From the NCBI GenBank assembly GCA_002367105.1, contig DFCS01000044.1, forward strand, positions 1 through 64,000: a DNA stretch of 64,000 nucleotides, read 5' to 3'. Of this stretch, positions 33,823-42,371 are shown in pieces (position 1 is the first letter of the stretch; every line of letters begins with the position of its first letter). This stretch comes from Hungatella sp. UBA3048 (lineage in GTDB: Bacteria; Bacillota; Clostridia; Lachnospirales; Lachnospiraceae). Made by a program: the position numbers and the translations under genes. The notes under the pieces were generated by a model. It made no database searches and was not told where the DNA came from. It saw only the letters and a list, made by a program, of their open reading frames with translations.

Positions 33823-34635
33823 ATGGATATTCTTTCATCAATTCAAAAGAAATATAATACGTTTACTGATAAAGAACGAAGTATCGCTGATTACATTTTG
33901 AAGGAAGGCAATAATATTCGGAATATGAATATCTCTGTTCTTGCAGCTACCGTGGGAGTTTCTGACGGTACAATCACCCGCTTCTGCAAAAAGGTAGGAC
34001 AGAAATCTTTTGCAGAACTGAAAATTCAGCTTGGAAGCGCAGGAGCAGGAAACAAGATTGCTCACTCAGACGATCTCGTTTCTCAGGTTTATGATTTTTA
34101 TAAGACCGTAATTGAACATTCCAATCAGATGATAGATAAAAAAGCATTGGAGTACCTGGCAGACCAGATTGAAGCGGCAGGAAATATCTATATATTCGGA
34201 GTGGGATCATCGGGGCTGACTGCCTGTGAAACCATGCTACGCCTTTCCCGTATGGGATTTCATGTACAGAGTGTAACAGATTCTCATTTGATGGTAATAT
34301 ACAGCTCAATTTTAGGCCCCGGTGATCTGGTAATTGCAATTTCCATATCCGGTGAAACCGCGGAAGTTATCAATGCTGTCAGGGCGGCGAAACAAAATGG
34401 AGCAAAGCTCATCGGACTGACCAGTTTTACCGACAGCACGATCGCACAGTGCGCTGATTTTTGTTTTCCCGTAGTAAATCCTTTGTTTGTTGATCAGGAA
34501 AGGTTTGTAAACAGTCAATTATCAACTCTTTATACGATCGATCTTCTTTGTCTGATTCTTCTAAAGGATGAGGCCCGAAAGAAAAAGATGAATATTACGG
34601 TAGAAACCATTGTCAAACAGTCTCATTTAAAATAG
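33823..34635 (+). CDS. RpiR/MurR family transcriptional regulator
   Basis: A 270-residue regulator: N-terminal HTH_6 domain (about 1-75; FTDKERSIADYILKEGNNIR, AATVGVSDGTITRFCKKVGQ) and C-terminal SIS domain (about 110-245; GNIYIFGVGSSGLTACETML, VIAISISGETAEVINAVRAA) that binds phosphosugars. The neighbouring PTS and nanE point to ManNAc-6-P or GlcNAc-6-P as effector. It probably acts at the repeated boxes upstream of the PTS gene. AGAGGT lies before the ATG. A strong terminator follows. Confidence 0.9.
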   Translation: MDILSSIQKKYNTFTDKERSIADYILKEGNNIRNMNISVLAATVGVSDGTITRFCKKVGQKSFAELKIQLGSAGAGNKIAHSDDLVSQVYDFYKTVIEHSNQMIDKKALEYLADQIEAAGNIYIFGVGSSGLTACETMLRLSRMGFHVQSVTDSHLMVIYSSILGPGDLVIAISISGETAEVINAVRAAKQNGAKLIGLTSFTDSTIAQCADFCFPVVNPLFVDQERFVNSQLSTLYTIDLLCLILLKDEARKKKMNITVETIVKQSHLK

Positions 34636-34671
34636 CTTACTGCAAAATAAGCAGAGGATTCTCTTATATTG

Positions 34672-34717
34672 AACCAGTGGCGGCTTTGAATTCCCATTCA
34701 AAGCCGCCACTGGTTTT
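34672..34717 (+). terminator. Strong terminator after RpiR gene
   Basis: Perfect 19-base stem starting AACCAGTGGCGGCTTTGAA with a 6-base loop, ending in a short T tail. Confidence 0.85.
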
Positions 34718-34803
34718 ATGCATATTGTAAGACAAAGAGGAGATAATAGACCAAAATAAGGATTGGAGAAATATGGTTTCCCGAGTGATACCATGATAAA
34801 AAT

Positions 34804-35724
34804 ATGGATAAAACACTGGCATTTCACGATCTTTTCATCATTTTGTGCGGTATAGTAATGGGTACTATTGCGCGGATTTTTACACTTCGTATAGATACAC
34901 GTCAAAATCCCAGTTATCCTACCGGTGGCTTCATTAACATTGTGATAGGCATTCTGGCTTCCTCTCTGGGGGCTGTTGCAATTCCAGCCCTGTTAAATAA
35001 AGAATTTACGGCTGTAACTTTTATTGCCTTAGCCATCCAGCATTTCCGGGATGTAAGAAAAACTGAAAAAGAAAGCCTTGAGGATCTGGAAAAAACAGAA
35101 TATTCAAAAAGAGGGGCTGCTTACATTGATGGCATTGCCAAAACCTATGAATCCAGAAATTATTTATCCCTGCTTACTTCCCTGTTTGTTGTATTGGTTT
35201 TAAGTATTGTATCTGCTGACAGTCTGGTCATAAACATAATAGGTGCCGCAGTCAGCGGTTTTGGTATGATTTATTTCCTGACAAGAATAACAAAAGGCAA
35301 ATGTATTGGTGACATCTGCAACATAAGAGAAGGGAAAATTACCATAGACCATTCGGACCTGTTTGTAAATGGCATGTATGTTACCAATGTACTGGGAACT
35401 GAGAGAAGCCGGGATTTGTTTTTGAAAGAAGGGATCGGCATTGTTATAGAGCCCAAAACTGTTAAATTCAGAATTACGGTTGAGAATTATGGGCAGAGGC
35501 AGGCCATGCTATTTGAGGCTACCCGGACCTTTGGTGTAAAACGGTACAGTTTTACCCGGAAAAATTATACAAATGGAGCGTTGTTATTGGCTTTTGTTCC
35601 AATTATCCGTGATCCTGATGCCATAATAGACGTAATCAAAAAGACGCCAGTCCTGGAAAGCAGCAGAAAAATCACTACAATTATGGATATAGATATGGGA
35701 GGGAATATCAATGGGGAAGAGTAA
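34804..35724 (+). CDS. YIEGIA family membrane protein
   Basis: A 306-residue protein of the clostridial YIEGIA family. Residues 8-90 contain two or three hydrophobic segments, residues 95-115 carry the name-giving motif as AAYIDGIAKTYESRNYLS, and two further membrane segments at about 120-160 precede a soluble C-terminal domain. The family is found in spore-forming Clostridia and is paired with a small capping subunit; its biochemical role is not established. No strong ribosome-binding site precedes ATG 34804. The 3' end overlaps the next gene by 14 bases. Confidence 0.8.
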   Translation: MDKTLAFHDLFIILCGIVMGTIARIFTLRIDTRQNPSYPTGGFINIVIGILASSLGAVAIPALLNKEFTAVTFIALAIQHFRDVRKTEKESLEDLEKTEYSKRGAAYIDGIAKTYESRNYLSLLTSLFVVLVLSIVSADSLVINIIGAAVSGFGMIYFLTRITKGKCIGDICNIREGKITIDHSDLFVNGMYVTNVLGTERSRDLFLKEGIGIVIEPKTVKFRITVENYGQRQAMLFEATRTFGVKRYSFTRKNYTNGALLLAFVPIIRDPDAIIDVIKKTPVLESSRKITTIMDIDMGGNINGEE

Positions 35725-35902
35725 TCCGGAGATAATGGTATATATAACAGATAACAAAGAAAGAATCATATCAGGTGATCCTTTGACTCTTTATATCCCG
35801 GATTCCAAGGAGCGGGAAATATGTCTGACTGATTTAGGCAAAGCACTTCGGGCGGATGTGGTGCAGCTGAAAAACGGTGATCATGTATTAATAAGCAGGT
35901 AG
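35711..35902 (+). CDS. Capping complex subunit for YIEGIA
   Basis: A 63-residue soluble protein (EIMVYITDNKERIISGDPLT, LYIPDSKEREICLTDLGKAL) that accompanies YIEGIA-family genes. Its start lies 14 bases inside the YIEGIA gene, so the two are translationally coupled, consistent with a stoichiometric complex. A xanthine-dehydrogenase-like operon begins only 19 bases downstream, an uncommon neighbour for this pair. Confidence 0.7.
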   Translation: MGKSNPEIMVYITDNKERIISGDPLTLYIPDSKEREICLTDLGKALRADVVQLKNGDHVLISR

Positions 35903-35921
35903 AATTTGCAGGAGGCAGTCA

Positions 35922-38246
35922 ATGGAAACCCAGCTGGGAAAAGACACGGTAAGGAAAGAGGCAAAAGATAAAGTAGCAGGCTTAGCCCAGTATACAAATG
36001 ATATAACAGATTCGCCGATGCTCTACGCCAGATTATTAACAAGCGTTCATGCTCATGCCCAGATCGTATCCATAGATACCAGAGAAGCTTCTGCTATGCC
36101 GGGGGTAAAAGCGGTCATTACTGCAAAAGACCATCAGGTTATCTGTGGATCCATGCTTCAGGACAGACCTCCCTTAGCCAGAGATAAAGTACGTTACTGC
36201 GGTGAACCGGTTGCCATCGTTGTTGCAGATGATGAAATGCAGGCAAAGGCAGCAGCGAGAAAGGTACTTATAGAATATAAGCCTTTACCGGTTGTAAATT
36301 CCGTAAAAGAAGCGATCAAAAGGAATCCTGTGATCATACATGAAGCTCTCATGTCATATACAAAAGCCACAGAGGAAGTCTATCCTGTAAAAGGTACCAA
36401 TATCTGCCATCATCAAAAGATTAGAAAAGGTGATATGCAGAAAGGCTGGCAGGAAAGCGAAATCATTGTAGAGGGCAGTTTTTCCCTGCCCCAGTCTGAT
36501 CACGCCGCCATGGAAACAAGAGCAGTCCACTGCATGTTCATGCCAGATGGCAGTGTAAAGATCAAGACATCATCCCAAGCTCCTTATGAGGTCAAGGAAT
36601 CAGTCAGTAAATATCTTAATATTCCGGAGGGAAAGATTATAGTTCAGGTTCCTCTGGTTGGCGGTGCATTTGGAGGAAAGGCATGTGTACAGCCGGAGGT
36701 TCTTGCAGTGATTGCGGCAATGAATGCGAAAGGGAAATGGATTAACCTTGCAAATACAAGAGAAGAGGATATGGTCACTTCTCCATGCCATTTGGGGTTG
36801 GATGGAACCATAAGGATCGGGGCGAAAAAAAGCGGGCAAATCATGGCGGCTGAAATGACATTCCAGATAGATACCGGTGCTTACTCTGACATTTCTCCTA
36901 AGATAACGAAGGCAATCGCAGCGGAGTGTGCCGGTCCCTACCGGATACCAAATATTCAGTGCGATTGCTACAGCATTTATACAAACCATCCCTATATAAC
37001 CTCTTTCCGTGGGTTCGGCCATGAGGCACATAACTTTTGTCTGGAAAGAATGATGGATAAACTGGCTTTCGAAACAGGGCTGGATCCTTTTCAGCTAAGG
37101 CTTATAAATCTGGTTCAAGCCGGCGATTTAACTCCCACCCAAGTCAAAGTCACCGCCAGCAATACAGGGAATGCGGCAGAATGTCTTGAGAGGCTGAAAA
37201 CAATCATTAACTGGGAGGAAGGTGCCCGCATCGCAGAGGAGAACGGTTTGGTCAGAGCCAAGGGGATCAGCTGTCTGATCAAGACCTCTGATACCCCAAC
37301 AGATGCAGGTGCTAGCGCTGTTTTATCTTTTAATTCTGACGGAAGCATAAATCTGGATTGCGGTGCTGCAGAAATAGGGCCCGGAATGAAGACAACGGCA
37401 GCACAGATATTGGCGGAAAAAATGAGAATCAGTGTCAATGACGTTTATGTAAAGCTGGATGTAAATACCCAGTCAACCCCGTATTTATGGAAAACCGTTG
37501 CCAGTATGACTACATTTCTGGTCGGACGGGCCGTATTAAATGCGGCAGATGATGCCATATCCCAGCTGATGAGTCTAGCCTCGATTGCCCTGCGGTGCCC
37601 GACGGAAGACCTGGACTTTGAGAATAAGATGATATATGTAAAACATGATCCGGAGCTCTATATCATGTTTGAGGACCTGGTAAAAGGCTACAAATTTTCT
37701 AATGGCAATTCTCTCAAAGGGCCTGTGATTGGAAGGGGCAGCTATGTTATGAATCATCTGACGCCCCTTAATGAGGCATCGGGACGGGGAACACCCGGCC
37801 AGAGTTGGACGGTAGGAGCCCAGGCTGTTGAAATTGAATATGATACCAGGCAGCATACCTACCGGCTGCTAAAAGCGGCTACTGTGATTGACGCGGGTAA
37901 AGTCATAAATCCCAAGACTGCAAGAGGCGTGGTTATGGGCGGTATGTGTATGGGACTTGGGCTTGGTACCAGTGAGGATTTTGTCTATAATGAGGATGGA
38001 ATTGTAGAAGATACAAGCTTTCGCACTTATAAAATGATCCGATATGGTGAAAACCCGGAATATGTGGTTGATTTTGTAGAAACACCCCAAATTGATGCGC
38101 CCTATGGGGCCAGAGGGATTGCAGAGCACGGCATTATTGGAATGCCTGCAGCATTGGCTAACGCTATATCATTGGCAGCTCATATTGATGTAAACCGGCT
38201 TCCCATTACGCCTGAATTCATATGGAGAGAAAGGATGAAACTATGA
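35922..38246 (+). CDS. Xanthine dehydrogenase/aldehyde oxidase family, molybdenum-binding subunit
   Basis: A 774-residue molybdopterin-binding subunit. The N-terminal a/b hammerhead domain (about 15-125) is followed by the Moco domains: VGGAFGGKACVQPEVLAVIA, TSFRGFGHEAHNFCLERMMD and GARGIAEHGIIGMPAALANA, where a Glu occupies the base position of the GxGE-type catalytic motif. Hydroxylates a heteroaromatic or aldehyde substrate at the molybdenum centre; substrate-deciding residues cannot be read with confidence. GGAGG precedes the ATG. First of three subunit genes; its stop overlaps the next start as ATGA. No XdhC-type maturation factor was seen nearby. Confidence 0.9.
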   Translation: METQLGKDTVRKEAKDKVAGLAQYTNDITDSPMLYARLLTSVHAHAQIVSIDTREASAMPGVKAVITAKDHQVICGSMLQDRPPLARDKVRYCGEPVAIVVADDEMQAKAAARKVLIEYKPLPVVNSVKEAIKRNPVIIHEALMSYTKATEEVYPVKGTNICHHQKIRKGDMQKGWQESEIIVEGSFSLPQSDHAAMETRAVHCMFMPDGSVKIKTSSQAPYEVKESVSKYLNIPEGKIIVQVPLVGGAFGGKACVQPEVLAVIAAMNAKGKWINLANTREEDMVTSPCHLGLDGTIRIGAKKSGQIMAAEMTFQIDTGAYSDISPKITKAIAAECAGPYRIPNIQCDCYSIYTNHPYITSFRGFGHEAHNFCLERMMDKLAFETGLDPFQLRLINLVQAGDLTPTQVKVTASNTGNAAECLERLKTIINWEEGARIAEENGLVRAKGISCLIKTSDTPTDAGASAVLSFNSDGSINLDCGAAEIGPGMKTTAAQILAEKMRISVNDVYVKLDVNTQSTPYLWKTVASMTTFLVGRAVLNAADDAISQLMSLASIALRCPTEDLDFENKMIYVKHDPELYIMFEDLVKGYKFSNGNSLKGPVIGRGSYVMNHLTPLNEASGRGTPGQSWTVGAQAVEIEYDTRQHTYRLLKAATVIDAGKVINPKTARGVVMGGMCMGLGLGTSEDFVYNEDGIVEDTSFRTYKMIRYGENPEYVVDFVETPQIDAPYGARGIAEHGIIGMPAALANAISLAAHIDVNRLPITPEFIWRERMKL

Positions 38247-39073
38247 TTCCTTTTGATTTTGATTATTATAAACCAGAAAGCATGGATGAAGCATTTAAAT
38301 ATTATCAGGACTTGCTTATTCATAATAAAAAACCTCTTTATTATGGGGGAGGTACGGAAATTATCAGTATGGCCAGGGTAGGGGGGATAGAATTTGATTC
38401 GGTTATTGATTTAAAGGGAATACCCGAATGCAGCCAGCTCGAGGTGAGCGGAGGGAAATTTAAGATTGGAGCCGCGCAAACCCTTACAAACATTGCGGAA
38501 TTCAATGCATTTCCCTTATTATCCAAAACCATTAAAAGAATTGCAGACCACACGATCCAGGGGAAGATTACCATAGGAGGCAATCTGGCCGGCACAATCA
38601 AGTACCGTGAGGCAGCCTTACCGTTAATGATAAGTGATTGTACCCTGCAGGTAATGACACGGAGAGGTTTGGCCGAATTGCCTTTTTCTAAGGCATTCAA
38701 TGGAAAACTACAGCTTAAAAAGGGGGAATTTCTGGTATCCATATTGATTGAAGAAAATGATTTGAGTTACCCTTACAATCATGTAAAAAGGACAAAACAG
38801 GAGAAAATAGATTATCCATTGATCACCATGGTGGCAGCAAAGCAGAACAAGGCCATAAAAACGGCGATTACCGGATATGGAGATCATCCAATAATTTTAT
38901 CCGAAAGGATTATGAATCATAAATTATACAACATGGAACAGAAGATCAAAAAAATTATAAATTCAGCCCATAGTGATTGTAAAGGTGATTTATCAGGAAG
39001 CAGGGAGTATAGAGAATTCGTATTAGAAAACATGCTTCAGGATATGTTTCATAATTTTGAAAAGATCGGCTGA
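38243..39073 (+). CDS. Xanthine dehydrogenase family, FAD-binding subunit
   Basis: A 276-residue FAD-binding subunit. The FAD pyrophosphate loop is YYGGGTEIISM and the second is HTIQGKITIGGNLAGTIKYR. It passes electrons from the iron-sulfur subunit to FAD and NAD or another acceptor. It starts in a 4-base ATGA overlap with the molybdenum subunit. The C-terminal CO_deh_flav_C-like part is present but rather diverged (ITGYGDHPIILSERIMNHKL). Confidence 0.88.
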   Translation: MIPFDFDYYKPESMDEAFKYYQDLLIHNKKPLYYGGGTEIISMARVGGIEFDSVIDLKGIPECSQLEVSGGKFKIGAAQTLTNIAEFNAFPLLSKTIKRIADHTIQGKITIGGNLAGTIKYREAALPLMISDCTLQVMTRRGLAELPFSKAFNGKLQLKKGEFLVSILIEENDLSYPYNHVKRTKQEKIDYPLITMVAAKQNKAIKTAITGYGDHPIILSERIMNHKLYNMEQKIKKIINSAHSDCKGDLSGSREYREFVLENMLQDMFHNFEKIG

Positions 39074-39097
39074 TCCTTTCAGGAATTGAGGGATTGT

Positions 39098-39568
39098 ATG
39101 CATTTATCAGGTGATAGTATTATAGTTCTTAATGTAAATGGTGAAGATAAAACTGTTATGGTTAAACCAGCTTATACTCTGCTTCATGTTCTTCGGGAGG
39201 AATTGTCATTAACCGGAGCCAAAAGCGGCTGTGAGAACGGAGATTGCGGCGCTTGCACGGTACTGGTTGATGACATGCCGATCAAATCCTGCCTGATGCT
39301 GGCGGTGGAGGCGGTCGGTCATAGGATCACCACAGTGGAAGGGCTTAAGAACGCTCCGATACAAGATGCATTTATTAAAAACTGGGGATTTCAATGCGGT
39401 TATTGTACTTCCGGGTTCCTGATGGTTTGCCACGCACTGGCCAGGCACAAGCCAGATGCGGATGATGAAACCATAGAGGAATGGTTACAATCCAATCTAT
39501 GCAGATGTACCGGTTATGAGGAAATTGAGAATGCCGTAAAATCAATATTATCAGTGGATTATAATTGA
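39098..39568 (+). CDS. Xanthine dehydrogenase family, [2Fe-2S] subunit
   Basis: A 156-residue protein with an N-terminal plant-type ferredoxin domain (SGCENGDCGACTVLVDD) and a C-terminal all-helical [2Fe-2S] domain (FQCGYCTSGFLM and NLCRCTGYEEI). All eight cluster Cys are visible. It carries electrons from the molybdenum centre to FAD. ATG 39098, preceded by GAGGGA, is preferred over TTG 39086. It completes the three-subunit molybdenum hydroxylase. Confidence 0.93.
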   Translation: MHLSGDSIIVLNVNGEDKTVMVKPAYTLLHVLREELSLTGAKSGCENGDCGACTVLVDDMPIKSCLMLAVEAVGHRITTVEGLKNAPIQDAFIKNWGFQCGYCTSGFLMVCHALARHKPDADDETIEEWLQSNLCRCTGYEEIENAVKSILSVDYN

Positions 39569-39652
39569 GAAAATCCGAATTTATTCGTATGATTCACATC
39601 TTGTCTGGTCATCCCATACAATATAGTATCATAATGAAATGAGGTATATGAT

Positions 39653-39841
39653 ATGGGATGTTCTAATTCTTGGTCTGGTGGCTGCAACTGTAACAATACT
39701 TGCAACAACCGGAATAATTGCTGCAATAATAGATGCCGTAACAATTGTAATGTTGACCCTTGTGCAGAAGCAAAAAGGGAGGCATATTGTGAAGGGTTCA
39801 GAGATGGATGCAACGATCCATGTTGCAGAGGCAAAAGATAG
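39653..39841 (+). CDS. Cys/Asn-rich small protein
   Basis: A 62-residue protein with 13 Cys and 14 Asn. The first half is a run of Cys and Asn (CNCNNTCNNRNNCCNNRC), the second half a charged segment EAKREAYCEGFRDGCNDPCC. GAGGTATATGAT provides a plausible ribosome-binding site before the ATG, and a terminator follows 20 bases after the stop. Small Cys-rich proteins of spore formers are often spore-coat or exosporium components or metal binders; that role is inference. A competing open frame offset by one base has no ribosome-binding site. Confidence 0.65.
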   Translation: MGCSNSWSGGCNCNNTCNNRNNCCNNRCRNNCNVDPCAEAKREAYCEGFRDGCNDPCCRGKR

Positions 39842-39861
39842 GCGAGGCTGATAGCAGAATG

Positions 39862-39893
39862 AGCGGGTATCCGGTATTCCGGACCCGCTTTTT
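39862..39893 (+). terminator. Terminator after Cys-rich gene
   Basis: GCGGGT-(AT)-CCGG / CCGG-ACCCGC stem with a two-base bulge, then TTTTTAT. Confidence 0.75.
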
Positions 39894-40004
39894 ATATTCA
39901 TCCAACCCGTTTTTTTAGTTTCTTGGTTTACAGAATCTGCTTTTTCATGATATGATAATTCCAGAGTTAACCAATAGTTTTCATAAATTTGTAAGAGAGG
40001 AAGC

Positions 40005-40505
40005 ATGTCTATGGGAAATAAAAAAGGTATTATAGCTGAGTTTAAAGAATTTGTTTTACGCGGGAATGTGGTGGATCTGGCAGTTGGCGTTATTATCGGT
40101 GCTGCTTTTCAGGCGATCGTCAATTCTCTGGTAAAGGATATTATATCTCCTTTGATCGGAGTGATTACCGGAGGAGTGGACTTCACCAATAAATTTGTTC
40201 CGCTATATGCGGTTCCGGCAGGTGCGGATGTTTCCACGCTCTCTGCTGCACAAGCACTTGGTCCGGTATTTGCTTATGGTTCCTTTATTACGGCAGTAAT
40301 CAATTTTTTAATTATGGCTTCTGTTATTTTCATGATGATAAAAGTGATTAATACCCTGCGGGGTAAAAAGCAGCAGGCGGAACCGGCTGCTGCTACGGAC
40401 AAGGAATGCCCATATTGCTTTACCCGTATCAATGTAAACGCTACCCGCTGCCCAAATTGTACAAGCAAACTTCCTGTACAGCCTGAAACAGTACAGGAAG
40501 ATTAA
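40005..40505 (+). CDS. mscL: Large-conductance mechanosensitive channel with C-terminal zinc ribbon
   Basis: A 166-residue MscL. The N-terminal amphipathic helix and TM1 are canonical (FKEFVLRGNVVDLAVGVIIG, AAFQAIVNSLVKDIISPLIG) and TM2 is ITAVINFLIMASVIFMMIKV. It forms a pentameric pore releasing solutes on hypo-osmotic shock. Where most MscL proteins end in a short helix bundle, this one adds a zinc ribbon with Cys135, Cys138, Cys149 and Cys152 (CPYC...CPNC) on the cytosolic side. Two starts are possible, 40005 and 40011; GAGAGG favours either. Confidence 0.92.
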   Translation: MSMGNKKGIIAEFKEFVLRGNVVDLAVGVIIGAAFQAIVNSLVKDIISPLIGVITGGVDFTNKFVPLYAVPAGADVSTLSAAQALGPVFAYGSFITAVINFLIMASVIFMMIKVINTLRGKKQQAEPAAATDKECPYCFTRINVNATRCPNCTSKLPVQPETVQED

Positions 40506-40513
40506 AGGTTAAA

Positions 40514-42190
40514 TTATTTGATCGTGGAAAAGAGATCGAATACACGGTTCACATCTAACTGCCCAAATCCCCATATATTGTTGGGATAGCTGTAGGCAGG
40601 ATTTCGTTGTGCTCCTCTTATAATGATACGGTTGACTTGTTCGCCTGTAATATAAGTAAAGTTGCCTTTGTTCTGAGTCCATTCAAAAACGACGGCAGAA
40701 GCACCGGCTGCAATGGCTGCAGAAGCACCGGCGCCTGTTAAGGTCCCGTATTGATTATCAGGAACCGCACAAGGGATCTTAAAGCCTGGAGCTGCAATAT
40801 CAGGTTTGACATAGCCGTTTCTTGTGAAACCTCTTCCTGATTCATCTAATATATTAGAGGTTATCTGATTGTAAGCGGCAGCGGTTAAGGTACGTCTGGA
40901 ATTTCCGGGAGAGGTTATGGTGATATCCGGATTGGAATTTAAAAAAAAGGTCTCGTCTGATATCAAGTTTCCGCTAGGGAGCCAGGAATTAATAGTAAAA
41001 GGTTCATTTTCTATGTTTTGGACACGGAAGTACCAGATTCCGGGAAGGGGATTCTCAAACCTTAATAATATCAGCTGGTCGCCGCTTTCCCTTTCAAAAA
41101 TCATATTATTCACCCATAAGATGCTCTGGCTGTTCTGGAAAACATACTTATGGCAATCATTGAAGGAAGGATTAATCGACGAGACCATTTCCCGGTCAGG
41201 TGCGGTAATTTCAATAGAAAGCCGTCCTGGAATGTGTGCCCAGATTTCCATGGAAAACAGTTTGTCACTTCCTGCTATATTCATCTGGAATTCATTAAAG
41301 TGGGGTGCAGATATGGTTCTGTTAAAATAGTGCCTGCCGCTGTTTCCCTGGTTTCCTGCTGATATGGTAACATCCACATCAGGACGTTGAACCAGGCTCT
41401 CAAGGTAGGTGCTTAAAACTCCCCTGCCATCGTGGCTGCCCTGGCTGCTGCTTAAAGCAATGCATATGACTAGAGGACGTTTTAAGCGCTGAGCTACGTC
41501 AATTAAATAGCGTACTCCAAGAACAATATCTGATTCCTGAAAACATAGTTTGTCTTGCGGAACAGAAAAAATCATTTTAAGATTTGACTTGGCTTCTTTT
41601 AATTTCACAACAACCAACTCTGAATTTGGAACAACGCCGCTAAAAGCGCTCTTAGTGTCTGGAGAGCCTGCAGCGATACTTGCTATGGCCGTACCGTGGC
41701 CAATTGTATCAGTGGAAGGAACAGCGGATAGTGAGTTTTCATATTGCAGTGCGTCATTTATGGCAGCTTTTGTATATTCCGTACCGTAAGTAAACCCATT
41801 GGGAGGTGGCCCATTCTGTATGGTCTGGTCCCAAATGGAAAGAATCCGTGTTGTTTTATCCTTATTCATGAAAGCGGGATGCCGGTAATCAATTCCGGTG
41901 TCTACGATGCCGATAATCACACCTTGCCCTAATAAGGTATAATCTTTTACTGGGGCGGCGCTTACCATGCCGGGTGTTGGAGGTGCTGCGTCAGCAGAAA
42001 CGGTATAAAGGGTAGGAAAAACATGGTAAGGATTTTGGCCGAGATCACATGGCTGCATATTTTTTTTGGTTAGATGCAGCAGGGAAAACCTGTCATTCAG
42101 CAACGTAACATCATCACTGACACCAAAGGTAGGAACTAATAAATTACTTATAATCAAGTCGTAATAATTATTGTCCAGTATTTTCTCCAT
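40514..42190 (-). CDS. Subtilisin-like (S8) protein A, probable pseudoprotease
   Basis: A 558-residue Csp-like subtilase without signal peptide, with a prodomain-like N-terminus (about 1-85). Asp97 (IVDTGIDYRH) and His165 (IGHGTAIAS) of the triad are present, as is the oxyanion Asn in SAGNQGN. In the nucleophile region TGAGASAAIAAGASAVVFEW, aligned without gaps to TGTSV-type motifs, the Ser position holds Gly488. In Clostridia, Csp relatives include active CspB and inactive CspA/CspC, which control spore germination. GGGAGA precedes the ATG. It is divergent from paralogue B, with a mirrored promoter pair between them. Inactivity is predicted, not shown. Confidence 0.85.
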   Translation of the reverse strand: MEKILDNNYYDLIISNLLVPTFGVSDDVTLLNDRFSLLHLTKKNMQPCDLGQNPYHVFPTLYTVSADAAPPTPGMVSAAPVKDYTLLGQGVIIGIVDTGIDYRHPAFMNKDKTTRILSIWDQTIQNGPPPNGFTYGTEYTKAAINDALQYENSLSAVPSTDTIGHGTAIASIAAGSPDTKSAFSGVVPNSELVVVKLKEAKSNLKMIFSVPQDKLCFQESDIVLGVRYLIDVAQRLKRPLVICIALSSSQGSHDGRGVLSTYLESLVQRPDVDVTISAGNQGNSGRHYFNRTISAPHFNEFQMNIAGSDKLFSMEIWAHIPGRLSIEITAPDREMVSSINPSFNDCHKYVFQNSQSILWVNNMIFERESGDQLILLRFENPLPGIWYFRVQNIENEPFTINSWLPSGNLISDETFFLNSNPDITITSPGNSRRTLTAAAYNQITSNILDESGRGFTRNGYVKPDIAAPGFKIPCAVPDNQYGTLTGAGASAAIAAGASAVVFEWTQNKGNFTYITGEQVNRIIIRGAQRNPAYSYPNNIWGFGQLDVNRVFDLFSTIK

Positions 42191-42233
42191 AATTAAATCT
42201 CCCTGATAAGATCTGGTTATAGAACATATAGTA

Positions 42234-42332
42234 TATTTTATGCAGCAATGCTTCTGATATGAGCGATGCCTGCCCGCAGGTGACGCCTCTTATTTTCTTA
42301 TACTCATAATAGAGGTCCGGTTGCATAAAATA
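42234..42332. promoter_or_regulatory. Mirrored divergent sporulation-type promoters
   Basis: CATAAAATA occurs on both strands, pointing outward (plus 42324-42332; minus 42242-42234), as part of a 12-base inverted repeat ATATTTTATGCA / TGCATAAAATAT. ATAT lies 14 bases upstream of the minus copy and ATA 15 bases upstream of the plus copy. The CATAnnnTA -10 box with an AT-rich -35 resembles mother-cell sigma-E/sigma-K promoters. No sigma-A-type boxes were seen in the gap. Confidence 0.5.
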
Positions 42333-42371
42333 TATCATATGTGCCAGTAGTATAGACAGGGAGGCCTGATC

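Noticed and set aside
39639..39851. Alternative hydrophobic frame (MRYMIWDVLILGLVAATVTI...) over the Cys-rich gene
   Set aside because: No suitable ribosome-binding site; its hydrophobicity is a by-product of the repetitive AAC/TGC codons of the Cys/Asn gene read out of frame.
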